Made by a program: the position numbers and the translations under genes. The notes beneath the pieces are model-generated. The model was not told where the DNA came from. It saw nothing but the letters and a program-made list of their open reading frames with translations, and ran no database searches. 64,000 nucleotides of DNA, from contig NZ_NUPZ01000011.1 of the NCBI RefSeq assembly GCF_002584985.1, positions 74,836 through 138,835 of the forward strand, in the 5' to 3' direction. Origin of the DNA: Bacillus sp. AFS029637. Lineage in GTDB: Bacteria > Bacillota > Bacilli > Bacillales > Bacillaceae_G. Below, in pieces: positions 56,303 through 64,000 of this stretch (position 1 is its first letter; every line of letters begins with the position of its first letter).

Positions 56303-56991
56303 TCTGTTCCCTCCCCCAATAACACTTTATTTTTTTCACTAAATTTATCTTTCGTATTTTTCTTATTCATTTTAGAAATCCCACCCAAAACAGGGATATC
56401 TAACAATTGTTCAATTCTTCGTTCGGATTTGATTCGATCATCAAGTGAATCCAATAAAAAAATAAAACCGATACTGAGCACCATACCTAACGTGAATGCA
56501 ATTAATATCGTCTTAAAGTGATCTATATTTATAGGCATCGAATATTTTTGAACTGGATCCTCTGGTAATATACTCACATTATTAAAATTCAATATATTCG
56601 CTACTTCTCGCTTATAAACGGCAGCTGTAGTATTTGCAATTTTATGCGCAAGCACCGGATCCGTATCCACTACATTTATCTTCATAATCTGGGAGCCTTG
56701 TACACTTTCTGCACTTATTTGCCCACTTAACGCACCTGCAGATCTATTAATATTCAATTCAGCAGCTACTTTTTCTAATATTACAGGCTCATTTACCATC
56801 GCTTTCAATGTATTCATCGTTTCAGCGTTAGCTTGAACAATAACCCTTGCTGAGGAGGCATACAAAGGTGTTTTCATATACATACTATACATGGCTCCTC
56901 CTACCGTTGTGAGAGTCGTAAACAATAGTAGTATCCATACTCTTTTCCATATTACATTAAATAAATTTTTCAAATTTATTTCCTTATTCAT
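56251..56991 (-). CDS. Wzz/YwqC-type chain-length determinant, kinase activator
   Basis: 246 aa with helices at about 15-38 and 172-195 enclosing an extracytoplasmic domain (YASSARVIVQANAETMNTLKAMVNEPVILEKVA...). The cytosolic tail RRIEQLLDIPVLGGISKMN is the piece that activates the BY kinase (EpsA/CapA-like). First gene of the EPS locus, with an AGGAGGAG ribosome site and a sigma-A promoter about 110 bases upstream. Confidence 0.9.
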   Translation of the reverse strand: MNKEINLKNLFNVIWKRVWILLLFTTLTTVGGAMYSMYMKTPLYASSARVIVQANAETMNTLKAMVNEPVILEKVAAELNINRSAGALSGQISAESVQGSQIMKINVVDTDPVLAHKIANTTAAVYKREVANILNFNNVSILPEDPVQKYSMPINIDHFKTILIAFTLGMVLSIGFIFLLDSLDDRIKSERRIEQLLDIPVLGGISKMNKKNTKDKFSEKNKVLLGEGTEWHTKIDEKQMKLKEKV

Positions 56992-57099
56992 TACTTCTCC
57001 TCCTCATTTAATACCAATGAGATTTCAGTTTAAAATTCCACAAAAAACCAAATCGCTATTTTGACTTTTTCAAATATACAAACATTTCTAATTAATGCC

Positions 57100-57128
57100 A
57101 TTTTAGTTCTTTATATAGAACGAGTCAA
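57100..57128 (-). promoter_or_regulatory. Sigma-A promoter of the EPS locus
   Basis: -35 TTGACT (57123-57128), exactly 17 bp spacer, -10 TAAAAT (57100-57105), on the minus strand. Leader of about 100 bases to the first gene. Confidence 0.8.
57106..57121. promoter_or_regulatory. Candidate SinR-type operator inside the EPS promoter spacer
   Basis: GTTCTTTATATAGAAC, an inverted repeat whose half-site GTTCTTT equals the B. subtilis SinR consensus GTTCTYT (the other half reads GTTCTAT). It fills 16 of the 17 spacer bases, an ideal place for a repressor. Confidence 0.6.
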
Positions 57129-57546
57129 TATAAATTATTTTTGTTTAACACCTTCTTAATTTCACCTCAAAAATTACGACAATATTCTTCATAATTCATT
57201 GTAGATAAATGACGAAAACACCCTGATATCGTAATATCAGGGCGTTTTTCTTTGTGTTGAGACGTATTTCAGCAAGGTATTTTCACCCCATTGAAATAGG
57301 TCGTATATATTAAATAAATTGCTTGATCAAATGATATTCATTTCTCGTAAGTATTGGCAAATCCGTTTGTAAATTTATTAGCACCTTTATATTATTCCTA
57401 TAAAAATGCCCGATAAATAAAAATCTCAACACGTTATATTTTCAAATTTGAAAAGTACATAAACAATGTTTTAGAGTGAAACTTTTTGTATTTTTTGTGG
57501 TTGTTTTGTGGCTGTTTTCCTATATAACGTTGTAACAAAAAAGAAA
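57129..57546. other. Non-coding region between the glnA terminator and the EPS promoter
   Basis: About 420 AT-rich bases without an ORF or recognisable mobile-element end. It contains one strong hairpin (57216-57248) and otherwise nothing I can name; a decayed gene or a small RNA ending at the hairpin is possible. Confidence 0.6.
57216..57248. terminator. Terminator-like hairpin upstream of the EPS promoter
   Basis: Stem CCCTGATAT/ATATCAGGG with a 4-base loop, followed by CGTTTTTC on the plus strand and TGTTTTC on the minus strand. It can insulate the EPS promoter from glnA read-through or end an unannotated short transcript. Confidence 0.65.
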
Positions 57547-57582
57547 TAAAAAAACCCTTGATACCATTTGTATCAAGGGTTT
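57547..57582 (-). terminator. Terminator of glnRA
   Basis: Perfect stem AACCCTTGATA/TATCAAGGGTT with a 7-base loop followed by a T run on the minus strand, eight bases after the glnA stop. Confidence 0.85.
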
Positions 57583-57589
57583 AAGCCTC

Positions 57590-58924
57590 TTAGTATAGAG
57601 ACATATATTGATCGCGTTCCCATTGGTGAACTTGCGTGCGGAAGATATCCCACTCAATCTCTTTCGCTTCGATGAAGTGCTCAAGTAAGTGATCTCCTAA
57701 TGCATTACTAATTACTTCGTTAGATTGTAATGTAACTAAAGCTTGCGCTAATGTTGCTGGTAAGTCAACGATACCTGCTTCTTCGCGTTCTTCTTTTGTC
57801 ATTACATAAATGTTGCGGTCTACTGCAGCTGGTGGAGTTAATTTATTTTTAATTCCGTCAAGACCTGCCGCTAATAATGTAGCCATTACTAAATATGGGT
57901 TTGCAGCCGGGTCAACACTACGTACTTCTACGCGTGTACTAATACCACGAGATGCAGGGATACGTACTAATGGGCTACGGTTTTGTGCAGACCATGCTAC
58001 GTAACAAGGAGCTTCATATCCAGGTACTAAACGCTTGTAAGAGTTTACAGTTGGGTTCGCTACCGCTGTAAATGCTGGTGCGTGTTTTAAAATACCTGCG
58101 ATGAAGTGACGAGCATCATCACTTAATTGTAAGTCACCGTTTTGATCGAAGAATACGTTCTCACCATTTTTGAATAGTGATAAGTTACAGTGCATACCTG
58201 AACCGTTCACACCGTATAATGGTTTCGGCATAAATGTTGCGTGTAAACCGTGTTTACGAGCAATTGTTTTTACAACAAGTTTGAATGTTTGAATGTCATC
58301 ACATGAGCGAATTGCATTTGCATATTTGAAATCAATTTCGTGTTGTCCTGGAGCAACCTCATGGTGAGACGCTTCAATTTCAAAGCCCATTTCTTCAAGC
58401 TCAAGAACGATATCACGACGACAGTTTTCCCCTAGATCCATCGGCGCAAGGTCGAAGTATCCACCGTTATCGTTTAATTCTAATGTTGGATTTCCTTTTT
58501 CATCTACTTTGAATAGGAAGAATTCTGGCTCTGGTCCAAGATTGAAATCTGAGAATCCTAATGCTTCCATTTCTTTTAATACACGCTTTAAGTTGTTACG
58601 TGGATCACCATCAAATGGAGTGCCATCTGCATTGTAAATATCACAGATTAATCGAGCTACTTTACCTTTTTCAGCTGTCCAAGGGAAAATTACCCAAGTA
58701 TCTAAATCCGGATATAAGTACATATCAGATTCTTCAATACGTACGAAACCTTCAATAGAAGATCCATCAAACATCATTTTGTTATCAAGAGCTTTTGTTA
58801 ATTGGCTCACTGGAATTTCTACGTTTTTAATTACTCCTAAAAGGTCTGTAAATTGTAAGCGGATATACTTTACATTCTCTTCTTTCGCCAAACGGAAAAT
58901 ATCTTCTCTTGTGTACCTAGCCAT
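57590..58924 (-). CDS. glnA: Glutamine synthetase type I-alpha
   Basis: A 444-aa enzyme forming glutamine from glutamate, ammonia and ATP; a dodecamer in the cytosol. Visible: beta-grasp domain with [29 protein letters not shown], metal and ATP residues in GPEPEFFLF and [18 protein letters not shown], and [34 protein letters not shown]. It lacks the adenylylation-loop Tyr type, as Firmicutes GSI-alpha do; feedback-inhibited GS also controls GlnR and TnrA. Start MARYTRED behind GGAGG; ten longer residues are not supported. Second gene of glnRA. Confidence 0.97.
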   Translation of the reverse strand: MARYTREDIFRLAKEENVKYIRLQFTDLLGVIKNVEIPVSQLTKALDNKMMFDGSSIEGFVRIEESDMYLYPDLDTWVIFPWTAEKGKVARLICDIYNADGTPFDGDPRNNLKRVLKEMEALGFSDFNLGPEPEFFLFKVDEKGNPTLELNDNGGYFDLAPMDLGENCRRDIVLELEEMGFEIEASHHEVAPGQHEIDFKYANAIRSCDDIQTFKLVVKTIARKHGLHATFMPKPLYGVNGSGMHCNLSLFKNGENVFFDQNGDLQLSDDARHFIAGILKHAPAFTAVANPTVNSYKRLVPGYEAPCYVAWSAQNRSPLVRIPASRGISTRVEVRSVDPAANPYLVMATLLAAGLDGIKNKLTPPAAVDRNIYVMTKEEREEAGIVDLPATLAQALVTLQSNEVISNALGDHLLEHFIEAKEIEWDIFRTQVHQWERDQYMSLY

Positions 58925-58972
58925 TATAAATTCCTCCTTAGTCCCTCTAAACACCTTCAGAATCAGTTATCT

Positions 58973-59362
58973 TTAGTGAAAAAACCTTGAAATGTCACCT
59001 TGTCGCAATGAAGTTCGATTAAACCTACCTGTATGCTGTAGTTCATCTCGAAGTATTTTGCGAAGCTCAGTTTTTGAAATTTCTTTCGTTTCTTCTTTTA
59101 CTTTCACTGCTTCTGTTTGATTTTCTTTCATTAGTAACACTTGTTTAATACCAGCCATATTCAAGCCTTGATCTAATAAATCTTTAATCTCTAACAACTT
59201 ATCTACATCGTTAAATGAAAATAACCTACGATTCCCCTTTGTACGGGTTGGAGAAACAAGATTATGCTCTTCATAGTAGCGAATTTGACGTGCAGACAAT
59301 TGTGTTAAATCCATAACAATACCAATAGGAAACAGCGGGGCAGAACGTCTATCTTCTTTCAT
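58973..59362 (-). CDS. glnR: Nitrogen regulator GlnR (MerR family)
   Basis: 129 aa: MerR-type winged helix ([46 protein letters not shown]) and a C-terminal tail ending [11 protein letters not shown] that senses feedback-inhibited glutamine synthetase. It represses glnRA when glutamine is plentiful. AGGAGG lies 10 bases before ATG; two GlnR boxes lie in the promoter. Confidence 0.95.
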   Translation of the reverse strand: MKEDRRSAPLFPIGIVMDLTQLSARQIRYYEEHNLVSPTRTKGNRRLFSFNDVDKLLEIKDLLDQGLNMAGIKQVLLMKENQTEAVKVKEETKEISKTELRKILRDELQHTGRFNRTSLRQGDISRFFH

Positions 59363-59396
59363 CGTTTCAGTTCCTCCTTCGCCTTAACTGCTTCTC

Positions 59397-59446
59397 ATTT
59401 TATACCATGTTATGTTTAGTGTCAATAGATGTTAGCTTTTCTTACA
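59397..59446 (-). promoter_or_regulatory. glnRA promoter with two GlnR boxes
   Basis: -35 TTGACA (59420-59425), a 17-bp spacer, -10 TAAAAT (59397-59402). TGTTAGCTTTTCTTACA (59430-59446) fits TGTNAN7TNACA fully; TGTTATGTTTAGTGTCA (59408-59424) fits with one mismatch and covers the -35. Centres are 22 bp apart, as at the B. subtilis glnRA operators. Confidence 0.85.
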
Positions 59447-59506
59447 TGATTTTTTTATAAGTTTTTTCATTCTTTTTTCTAATGGTACAAATCAATACTT
59501 TCATAC

Positions 59507-59535
59507 GAAAAAAAGCCGTCAAAATCGACAGCTTC
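59507..59535 (-). terminator. Terminator after ynbB
   Basis: Stem AGCTGTC/GACGGCT (one G-U) with loop GATTTT followed by TTTTTTT on the minus strand, directly behind the ynbB stop. Confidence 0.75.
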
Positions 59536-59538
59536 CCT

Positions 59539-60810
59539 TTAAGAAATTGTTAACAAATTCTTTTCAATTAATTCATCAATTGCAGAACAAATCGCAATTT
59601 TAACATGCGAATACGTTAATCCACCTTGCACATATGCAACATAAGGTGCTCGGATTGGGCCATCCGCAGACAATTCAATACTTGCACCTTGAATAAACGT
59701 TCCCGCAGCCATAATCACATCATCTTCATAACCCGGCATATAGTTTGCATACGGCGTGAAATGAGAATTAATCGGAGATGCATATTGAATCGCTTGACAG
59801 AACGCAATCATACGATCTTTATCATCAAATTGAACAGACTGAATTAAATCCGTTCTTGGCGCATTCCACGCGGGCGATGTATTCATCCCTAGCTTTTCTA
59901 AAAATGCAGCTGTAAAAATCGCACCTTTCAGCGCTTGCCCCGCAACATGCGGTGCTAAGAAGAAACCTTGATACATTTCTTGCAGACTGTATAAAGATGC
60001 CCCTGCTTCCGCACCAATTCCCGGAGATGTTAAGCGATACGCACACGCTTCAACATACTGTTCTTTCCCGACAATGTAACCACCAGTTTTAACTATCCCA
60101 CCGCCTGGATTTTTAATAAGAGAACCTGCCATTAAGTCCGCACCAACATGACACGGCTCTTGTTCTTCAATAAACTCACCATAACAGTTGTCTACAAATA
60201 CGACAACATCAGGTTTAATTTCTTTAACGAACGCAATCATCTCTCTAATTTGTGAAACAGTAAACGACGGACGAGTAGCATATCCTTTTGAACGCTGAAT
60301 ACCGATCATCTTCGTGTTACTATGGATCGCAGCTGCAACAGCTCCAAAATCAACAAGCCCCTCTTCAGTTAGTGGAACTGCATTATAACCAATATTATAT
60401 TCTTTGAATGAACCTACACCTTTTCCGCGTACACCAACAATTTCTTCTAACGTATCATACGGTTTCCCCGTAATGTACAACAATTCATCACCAGGGCGTA
60501 AAATACCAAATAAAGCCGTAGAAATAGCATGCGTACCCGAAATAATTTGAGGACGCACAAGACCAGCTTCAGCTCCAAATACATCAGCATACACTTTTTC
60601 TAACGTATCACGACCAATATCATCATACCCATAACCTGTCGTTGGAATAAAATGCGAATCACTAATTTTATGTTTACGAAAACTTTCTAATACACGAAAT
60701 TGATTACTTTCAACTACCTCATCCGCACGTTTATGTACTTCTGTAATTTGACTTTCTACTTCTTTTACGATTGGAGCAATTTTTTCTCCATTTTTCAAAC
60801 GATCAAACAT
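59539..60810 (-). CDS. ynbB: YnbB, methionine gamma-lyase-like PLP protein (aluminium-resistance family)
   Basis: A 423-aa fold-type I PLP protein: [80 protein letters not shown], with the Schiff-base Lys in SLIKNPGG. Related to Cys/Met gamma-lyases, but the reaction in Bacillus is not established. It overlaps hflX by 8 bases; the order hflX-ynbB-glnR-glnA is conserved in Bacillus. Confidence 0.9.
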   Translation of the reverse strand: MFDRLKNGEKIAPIVKEVESQITEVHKRADEVVESNQFRVLESFRKHKISDSHFIPTTGYGYDDIGRDTLEKVYADVFGAEAGLVRPQIISGTHAISTALFGILRPGDELLYITGKPYDTLEEIVGVRGKGVGSFKEYNIGYNAVPLTEEGLVDFGAVAAAIHSNTKMIGIQRSKGYATRPSFTVSQIREMIAFVKEIKPDVVVFVDNCYGEFIEEQEPCHVGADLMAGSLIKNPGGGIVKTGGYIVGKEQYVEACAYRLTSPGIGAEAGASLYSLQEMYQGFFLAPHVAGQALKGAIFTAAFLEKLGMNTSPAWNAPRTDLIQSVQFDDKDRMIAFCQAIQYASPINSHFTPYANYMPGYEDDVIMAAGTFIQGASIELSADGPIRAPYVAYVQGGLTYSHVKIAICSAIDELIEKNLLTIS

Positions 60811-62077
60811 TTTTATTTTCTCCTTCTTCCACTAAAAATCTCTTTAATTGCCCATTAAATGACGAATGAGCAAATATATATCCTGTACAATCATATACAA
60901 ACTTATCTTCCAAAAACTCCATCTTCGTTAATAAGGTTTCCGTTTTTAATAGCGTTAACAACTTACCTTCACTCGGAGGAATTTCCACTCGATAACGGCC
61001 CATTTCTTCTTTCATTTTCTTTTCTATCGCTTCTTTTATATGTAATAAATCATTTTCTTCAAAAGCACTAGTCATTAAAAAGTCATTTTTCGGAAATGGA
61101 ATAAAGTTTTGATGTAATTCATCTTTTTTATTATATAACGTAATAATAGGGATATGATTAATTTCCAGTTCCATCAATAATTTCTTTACTGTTTTCTCAT
61201 GTCCTACATAGTTAGAGTCCGCAGCATCAACAACATGTAAAATGACATCCGCTTCACCAGCTTCTTCTAACGTCGAACGAAAAGCAGCAATTAACGATGT
61301 CGGTAAATCTTGTATAAAACCAACCGTATCAGTCAAAAGTACGGTATAACCCGAAGGTAACGGCATCTTTCTTGTTGTCGGATCTAACGTCGCAAATAAT
61401 AAGTTTTCTTCAAACGTATCAGCTTCCGTTAATCTATTAAACAATGTAGATTTCCCTGCATTTGTATACCCAATTAATGAAACTTGAAATACTTTATTAT
61501 CTTTCCTTCTCTCACGATATCTTTTCCGATGTTCCACAACAACAGCTAGTTGTTTCTTTATTTCATCAATTCGTGATCGAATATGCCGACGATCCGTTTC
61601 AAGCTTCGTCTCTCCTGGCCCTCTTGTACCAATACCCCCACCAAGACGTGATAATGAGAGACCTTGTCCCATAAGACGCGGCATTGTATATTGCAACTGA
61701 GCCAACTCTACTTGAAGTTTACCCTCTCTCGATTTCGCTCGTTGCGCAAAAATATCTAGTATAAGCTGCGTTCGATCAATTACTCTTGCCTCTAGTACTG
61801 AGGATACATTCCGAATTTGACTCGGCGTTAACTCGTTATTAAATATTATTACATCTGGTTCTAATTCTTGAGTTAGCATCGTCAGTTCTTCTAACTTACC
61901 TTTTCCTATATAAGTCGCCGGATGAAATTTCGGGCGTTTTTGTGTTGTTGACACTAATACTTCTGCTCGAGCAGTCTTTGCTAACGATGCAAGTTCTTTC
62001 ATGGAATGCATAAATTTTTCATCGTCATCTTGCGGCAATTGACACCCTACCAATATGACTTTTTCTTTTTCTTCCAT
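60803..62077 (-). CDS. hflX: GTPase HflX
   Basis: A 424-aa protein with an N-terminal HflX domain (residues 1-190: [17 protein letters not shown]..., [31 protein letters not shown]) and a G domain with G1 [12 protein letters not shown]3 DTVGF and G4 NKKDEL. Ribosome-associated, linked to splitting stalled ribosomes under stress. A TTG lies one codon upstream of the ATG I use. It overlaps ynbB by 8 bases. Confidence 0.95.
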   Translation of the reverse strand: MEEKEKVILVGCQLPQDDDEKFMHSMKELASLAKTARAEVLVSTTQKRPKFHPATYIGKGKLEELTMLTQELEPDVIIFNNELTPSQIRNVSSVLEARVIDRTQLILDIFAQRAKSREGKLQVELAQLQYTMPRLMGQGLSLSRLGGGIGTRGPGETKLETDRRHIRSRIDEIKKQLAVVVEHRKRYRERRKDNKVFQVSLIGYTNAGKSTLFNRLTEADTFEENLLFATLDPTTRKMPLPSGYTVLLTDTVGFIQDLPTSLIAAFRSTLEEAGEADVILHVVDAADSNYVGHEKTVKKLLMELEINHIPIITLYNKKDELHQNFIPFPKNDFLMTSAFEENDLLHIKEAIEKKMKEEMGRYRVEIPPSEGKLLTLLKTETLLTKMEFLEDKFVYDCTGYIFAHSSFNGQLKRFLVEEGENKNV

Positions 62078-62169
62078 CAAATATGTTCACTCATCCTTTT
62101 CGAAATTTAAACCTTCTAATATAATAGCAGAGGAAGCACATTTCATCTAGTTAGCGGGGGAGAAAATTC

Positions 62170-62793
62170 ATGGCATGGGAGATTTTTAGCATCATAGGCA
62201 CAATCGCTTTCGCACTAAGCGGAGCCATTGTTGCAATGGAAGAAGATTATGATATTTTCGGGGTGTACATTTTAGGAATGGCAACCGCATTTGGGGGAGG
62301 TGCCCTTCGTAATTTACTAATCGGTTATCCGATTGTCGCGTTTTGGCAACAAGACATGTTATTCCAAATCGCACTATTATCAATGACTATTATTTTTCTT
62401 TTTCCAAATAAATTAATTAGACATTGGAAGAAGTGGGAAAACATCACGGACGCTATCGGCTTATCAGCATTCGCCGTACAAGGAGCATTATATGCCCAAA
62501 AATTAAATTTACCAATTAGTGCTACAATCGTAGCAGCTGTTTTAACCGGTATTGGCGGTGGCATCATCCGCGATCTTTTAGCCCGCAGAAAACCACTCGT
62601 CCTTCGAGCTGAAGTATATGCATTCTGGACGATTCTAGCAGGTTTCTTAATCGGCGCTCAAATTATCGTTAGCGACTGGGCTCTATACACCTTATTCATT
62701 TTAATTGTTTGCTTCCGCATGATTTCTATTCATTACAAATGGCATTTACCGCATAGACGTATCGACACAAACGAACGTTCCATGCACAAATAG
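62170..62793 (+). CDS. UPF0126 / TRIC-like membrane protein
   Basis: A 207-aa protein with seven helices built from two repeats, each with the UPF0126 motif: FGVYILGMATAFGGGALRNLLIG and TIVAAVLTGIGGGIIRDLLARRKPLVLRAEVYA. Prokaryotic relatives form trimeric cation channels. Start behind GGGGGAG; ends in a terminator. Divergent from hflX. Confidence 0.88.
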   Translation: MAWEIFSIIGTIAFALSGAIVAMEEDYDIFGVYILGMATAFGGGALRNLLIGYPIVAFWQQDMLFQIALLSMTIIFLFPNKLIRHWKKWENITDAIGLSAFAVQGALYAQKLNLPISATIVAAVLTGIGGGIIRDLLARRKPLVLRAEVYAFWTILAGFLIGAQIIVSDWALYTLFILIVCFRMISIHYKWHLPHRRIDTNERSMHK

Positions 62794-62799
62794 CAATCG

Positions 62800-62830
62800 A
62801 ACCTCTTTACATAGCGTAAAGAGGTTTTTC
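62800..62830 (+). terminator. Terminator of the UPF0126 gene
   Basis: Stem AACCTCTTTAC/GTAAAGAGGTT with a 4-base loop followed by TTTCTTTTC. Confidence 0.85.
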
Positions 62831-62892
62831 TTTTCTAACGATTTTTTCTTTACATAATGTTTATACTAATCCTCAAAGCGAGGTGAATACAA

Positions 62893-63027
62893 ATGACAAA
62901 CCATGTTAATAAAGGTGCTCAAAAAAGTTCAGTAGACCAAATTGGGCACGATCCTAATTCCGCTCACGAAAAAAGCGCCAAAATGGAACGTTTCCATAAA
63001 TCTTATCGCGGAAAAACAAAAAAATAA
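62893..63027 (+). CDS. Small hydrophilic basic protein, 44 aa, unknown
   Basis: Short ORF with GAGGTG seven bases before ATG. It begins MTNHVNKGAQKSSVDQIGHD, continues PNSAHEKSAKMERFHKSYRG and ends with four mostly Lys residues. No Cys, Trp or hydrophobic core, His- and Lys-rich: the look of a small spore or stress protein, but I do not recognise the family. It lies between a terminator and the convergent spoVK. Too short for standard ORF cut-offs. Confidence 0.7.
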   Translation: MTNHVNKGAQKSSVDQIGHDPNSAHEKSAKMERFHKSYRGKTKK

Positions 63028-63042
63028 CAAACAGGATTGTAT

Positions 63043-63078
63043 ACAAAAATAGACGCACAGTTTATGTACTGTGCGTCT
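63043..63078 (-). terminator. Terminator of spoVK
   Basis: Stem AGACGCACAGT/ACTGTGCGTCT with a 6-base loop followed by ATTTTTGT on the minus strand; overlaps the spoVK stop. Confidence 0.8.
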
Positions 63079-64000
63079 CCTCTTCCAACATTAAATCCAT
63101 ACTTGATATCCCAATTAAATCATGCTTATCATACGAATCTTCTTGTAACAAACGCATCGCTTGTGTACGAATCGATTTTTCAACAATATTCCGTACATAT
63201 CGCCCATTACTAAACGATGTAATTTGCGATGAATACTTTACAGCGTGCAAATGATCTCTAAATTTCCATTCAGCTTCTTTCGACAATTGGTATTCACGCT
63301 CTTCATACATCCTTTTCCCAATTTCCAATAACTGATTTACTGAGTAATCCGCAAACTCAATAATAAATGGAAAACGAGATTGTAATCCCGGGTTTAATGA
63401 TAGAAAATGATTCATCTCTCTTGAATATCCTGCCAAAATCAATACAAAACCATGTTGTTTATCTTCCATATGCTTTACAAGTGTATCAATGGCTTCCTTT
63501 CCAAAATCCTTCTCTCCCCCTCGCGCCAAAGAATACGCCTCATCTATAAACAAAATCCCCCCCATTGCTTTCTTTATTAAATCTCTTGTTTTTTGAGCTG
63601 TATGTCCGATGTACTCACCCACTAAATCCGCACGCTCCGCTTCGACTAAGTGCCCTTTTGATAAAATATTCATCTCAAACAATAACTTCCCTATCATTCT
63701 AGCGACAGTTGTCTTTCCCGTACCTGGATTTCCTTTAAACAACATATGAAGCACTTGCTTCTCTGACTTTAATCCCATCTCTTGTCTTTTTTTATTCACA
63801 TAAATCCAAGCATATATTTCTTTTATTATTTTTTTTATATCATCCATCCCAACAAGCTTTCCCATCTCTTCTTCAATTCTCTGTAACATTTCATGTTTAG
63901 TAGTAGTTTCATTTGAAATTACCGTTTTCTTTTCCGATGCCGGTAAAGAAATTTTTTTCCGATGATTTAACACAATATTAATTTGATTATTATTTTTTTT
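63062..64000 (-). CDS. spoVK: Stage V sporulation protein K (5' end outside the window)
   Basis: AAA+ ATPase of the CbbX/CfxQ type, 313 codons in the window. Walker A FKGNPGTGKTTVARMIGKLLFEM, Walker B GGILFIDEAYSLARGGEKDFGKEA, sensor 1 in FVLILAGYSREMNHFLSLNPGL, arginine finger SRFPF. Nearly identical in pattern to B. subtilis SpoVK, needed for late spore maturation. The reading frame continues to the window edge as KKNNNQINIVLNHRKK, which parallels residues near 10 of SpoVK, so the true start is beyond 64000; the GTG at 63973 is internal. Confidence 0.93.
   Translation of the reverse strand, partial: KKNNNQINIVLNHRKKISLPASEKKTVISNETTTKHEMLQRIEEEMGKLVGMDDIKKIIKEIYAWIYVNKKRQEMGLKSEKQVLHMLFKGNPGTGKTTVARMIGKLLFEMNILSKGHLVEAERADLVGEYIGHTAQKTRDLIKKAMGGILFIDEAYSLARGGEKDFGKEAIDTLVKHMEDKQHGFVLILAGYSREMNHFLSLNPGLQSRFPFIIEFADYSVNQLLEIGKRMYEEREYQLSKEAEWKFRDHLHAVKYSSQITSFSNGRYVRNIVEKSIRTQAMRLLQEDSYDKHDLIGISSMDLMLEEETHST

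Noticed and set aside
57250-57330. Possible insertion-sequence end upstream of the EPS promoter
   Set aside because: No terminal inverted repeats, target duplication or transposase remnant could be traced.

Overview
The window is a low-GC Firmicutes chromosome, best matched to the Bacillus cereus group. The order sirA(yneE)-yneF-tkt, ynzC-yneB-lexA, glnR-glnA-ynbB-hflX and spoVK is the Bacillus core arrangement (the same stretch as yneF-lexA and glnA-spoVK of B. subtilis). Start codons, strong AGGAGG ribosome sites and gene sizes fit as well. Most genes lie on the minus strand. No rRNA, tRNA, CRISPR array or intact insertion sequence was seen.

Left part (1-25 kb), mostly core or common accessory genes: an ABC-2 exporter pair; a lone membrane protein and a putative lipoprotein; the cidR/cidA-cidB holin-like locus; a TauE-type exporter; several tiny or decayed genes (a NUDIX remnant, a BC1881-type 48-aa ORF, a two-helix membrane protein); a NERD-domain protein; a heterodimeric YheI/YheH-type ABC exporter; yneF, sirA and tkt; a gene split by a 7-A run; a PhnD-PhnC-PhnE-PhnE phosphonate-type importer; a divergent cytosolic 5'-nucleotidase-family enzyme; ynzC, yneB and lexA with a LexA box; and a PadR / HAAS / DUF4097 operon.

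Middle (25-32 kb): a complete phosphorylated-lasso-peptide cluster on the minus strand, in the order C (asparagine-synthetase-like cyclase), A (41-aa precursor), K (HprK-like kinase), B1 (PqqD/RRE), B2 (protease), nucleotidyltransferase, D (ABC exporter). The precursor resembles paeninodin. It gives a 22-residue core with a ring-closing Asp at position 9 and a C-terminal Ser for the kinase. A -35/-10 promoter precedes the cluster and a strong terminator ends it.

Right-middle (32-57 kb): an approximately 24.5-kb Wzx/Wzy-type exopolysaccharide locus transcribed towards the lasso cluster. It starts with a Wzz-like protein and a tyrosine kinase, then a structured intergenic RNA where the EAR/epsC antitermination RNA sits in B. 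subtilis. It continues with a CapD/EpsC dehydratase, seven glycosyltransferases, an EpsG-like polymerase, a pyruvyl transferase, a PP-loop (QueC-like) protein, a Wzx flippase, a phage-tailspike-like beta-helix protein, an acyltransferase, an initiating sugar transferase, an ATP-grasp ligase, a HAD phosphatase and a DegT aminotransferase. The promoter has a GTTCTTT palindrome exactly filling its spacer, which looks like a SinR operator.

Right end (57-64 kb) returns to core genes: glnA/glnR with two GlnR boxes, ynbB, hflX, a TRIC/UPF0126 membrane protein, a 44-aa hydrophilic protein and spoVK running off the end. The lasso and EPS block therefore sits as an accessory island between the PadR operon and glnRA.
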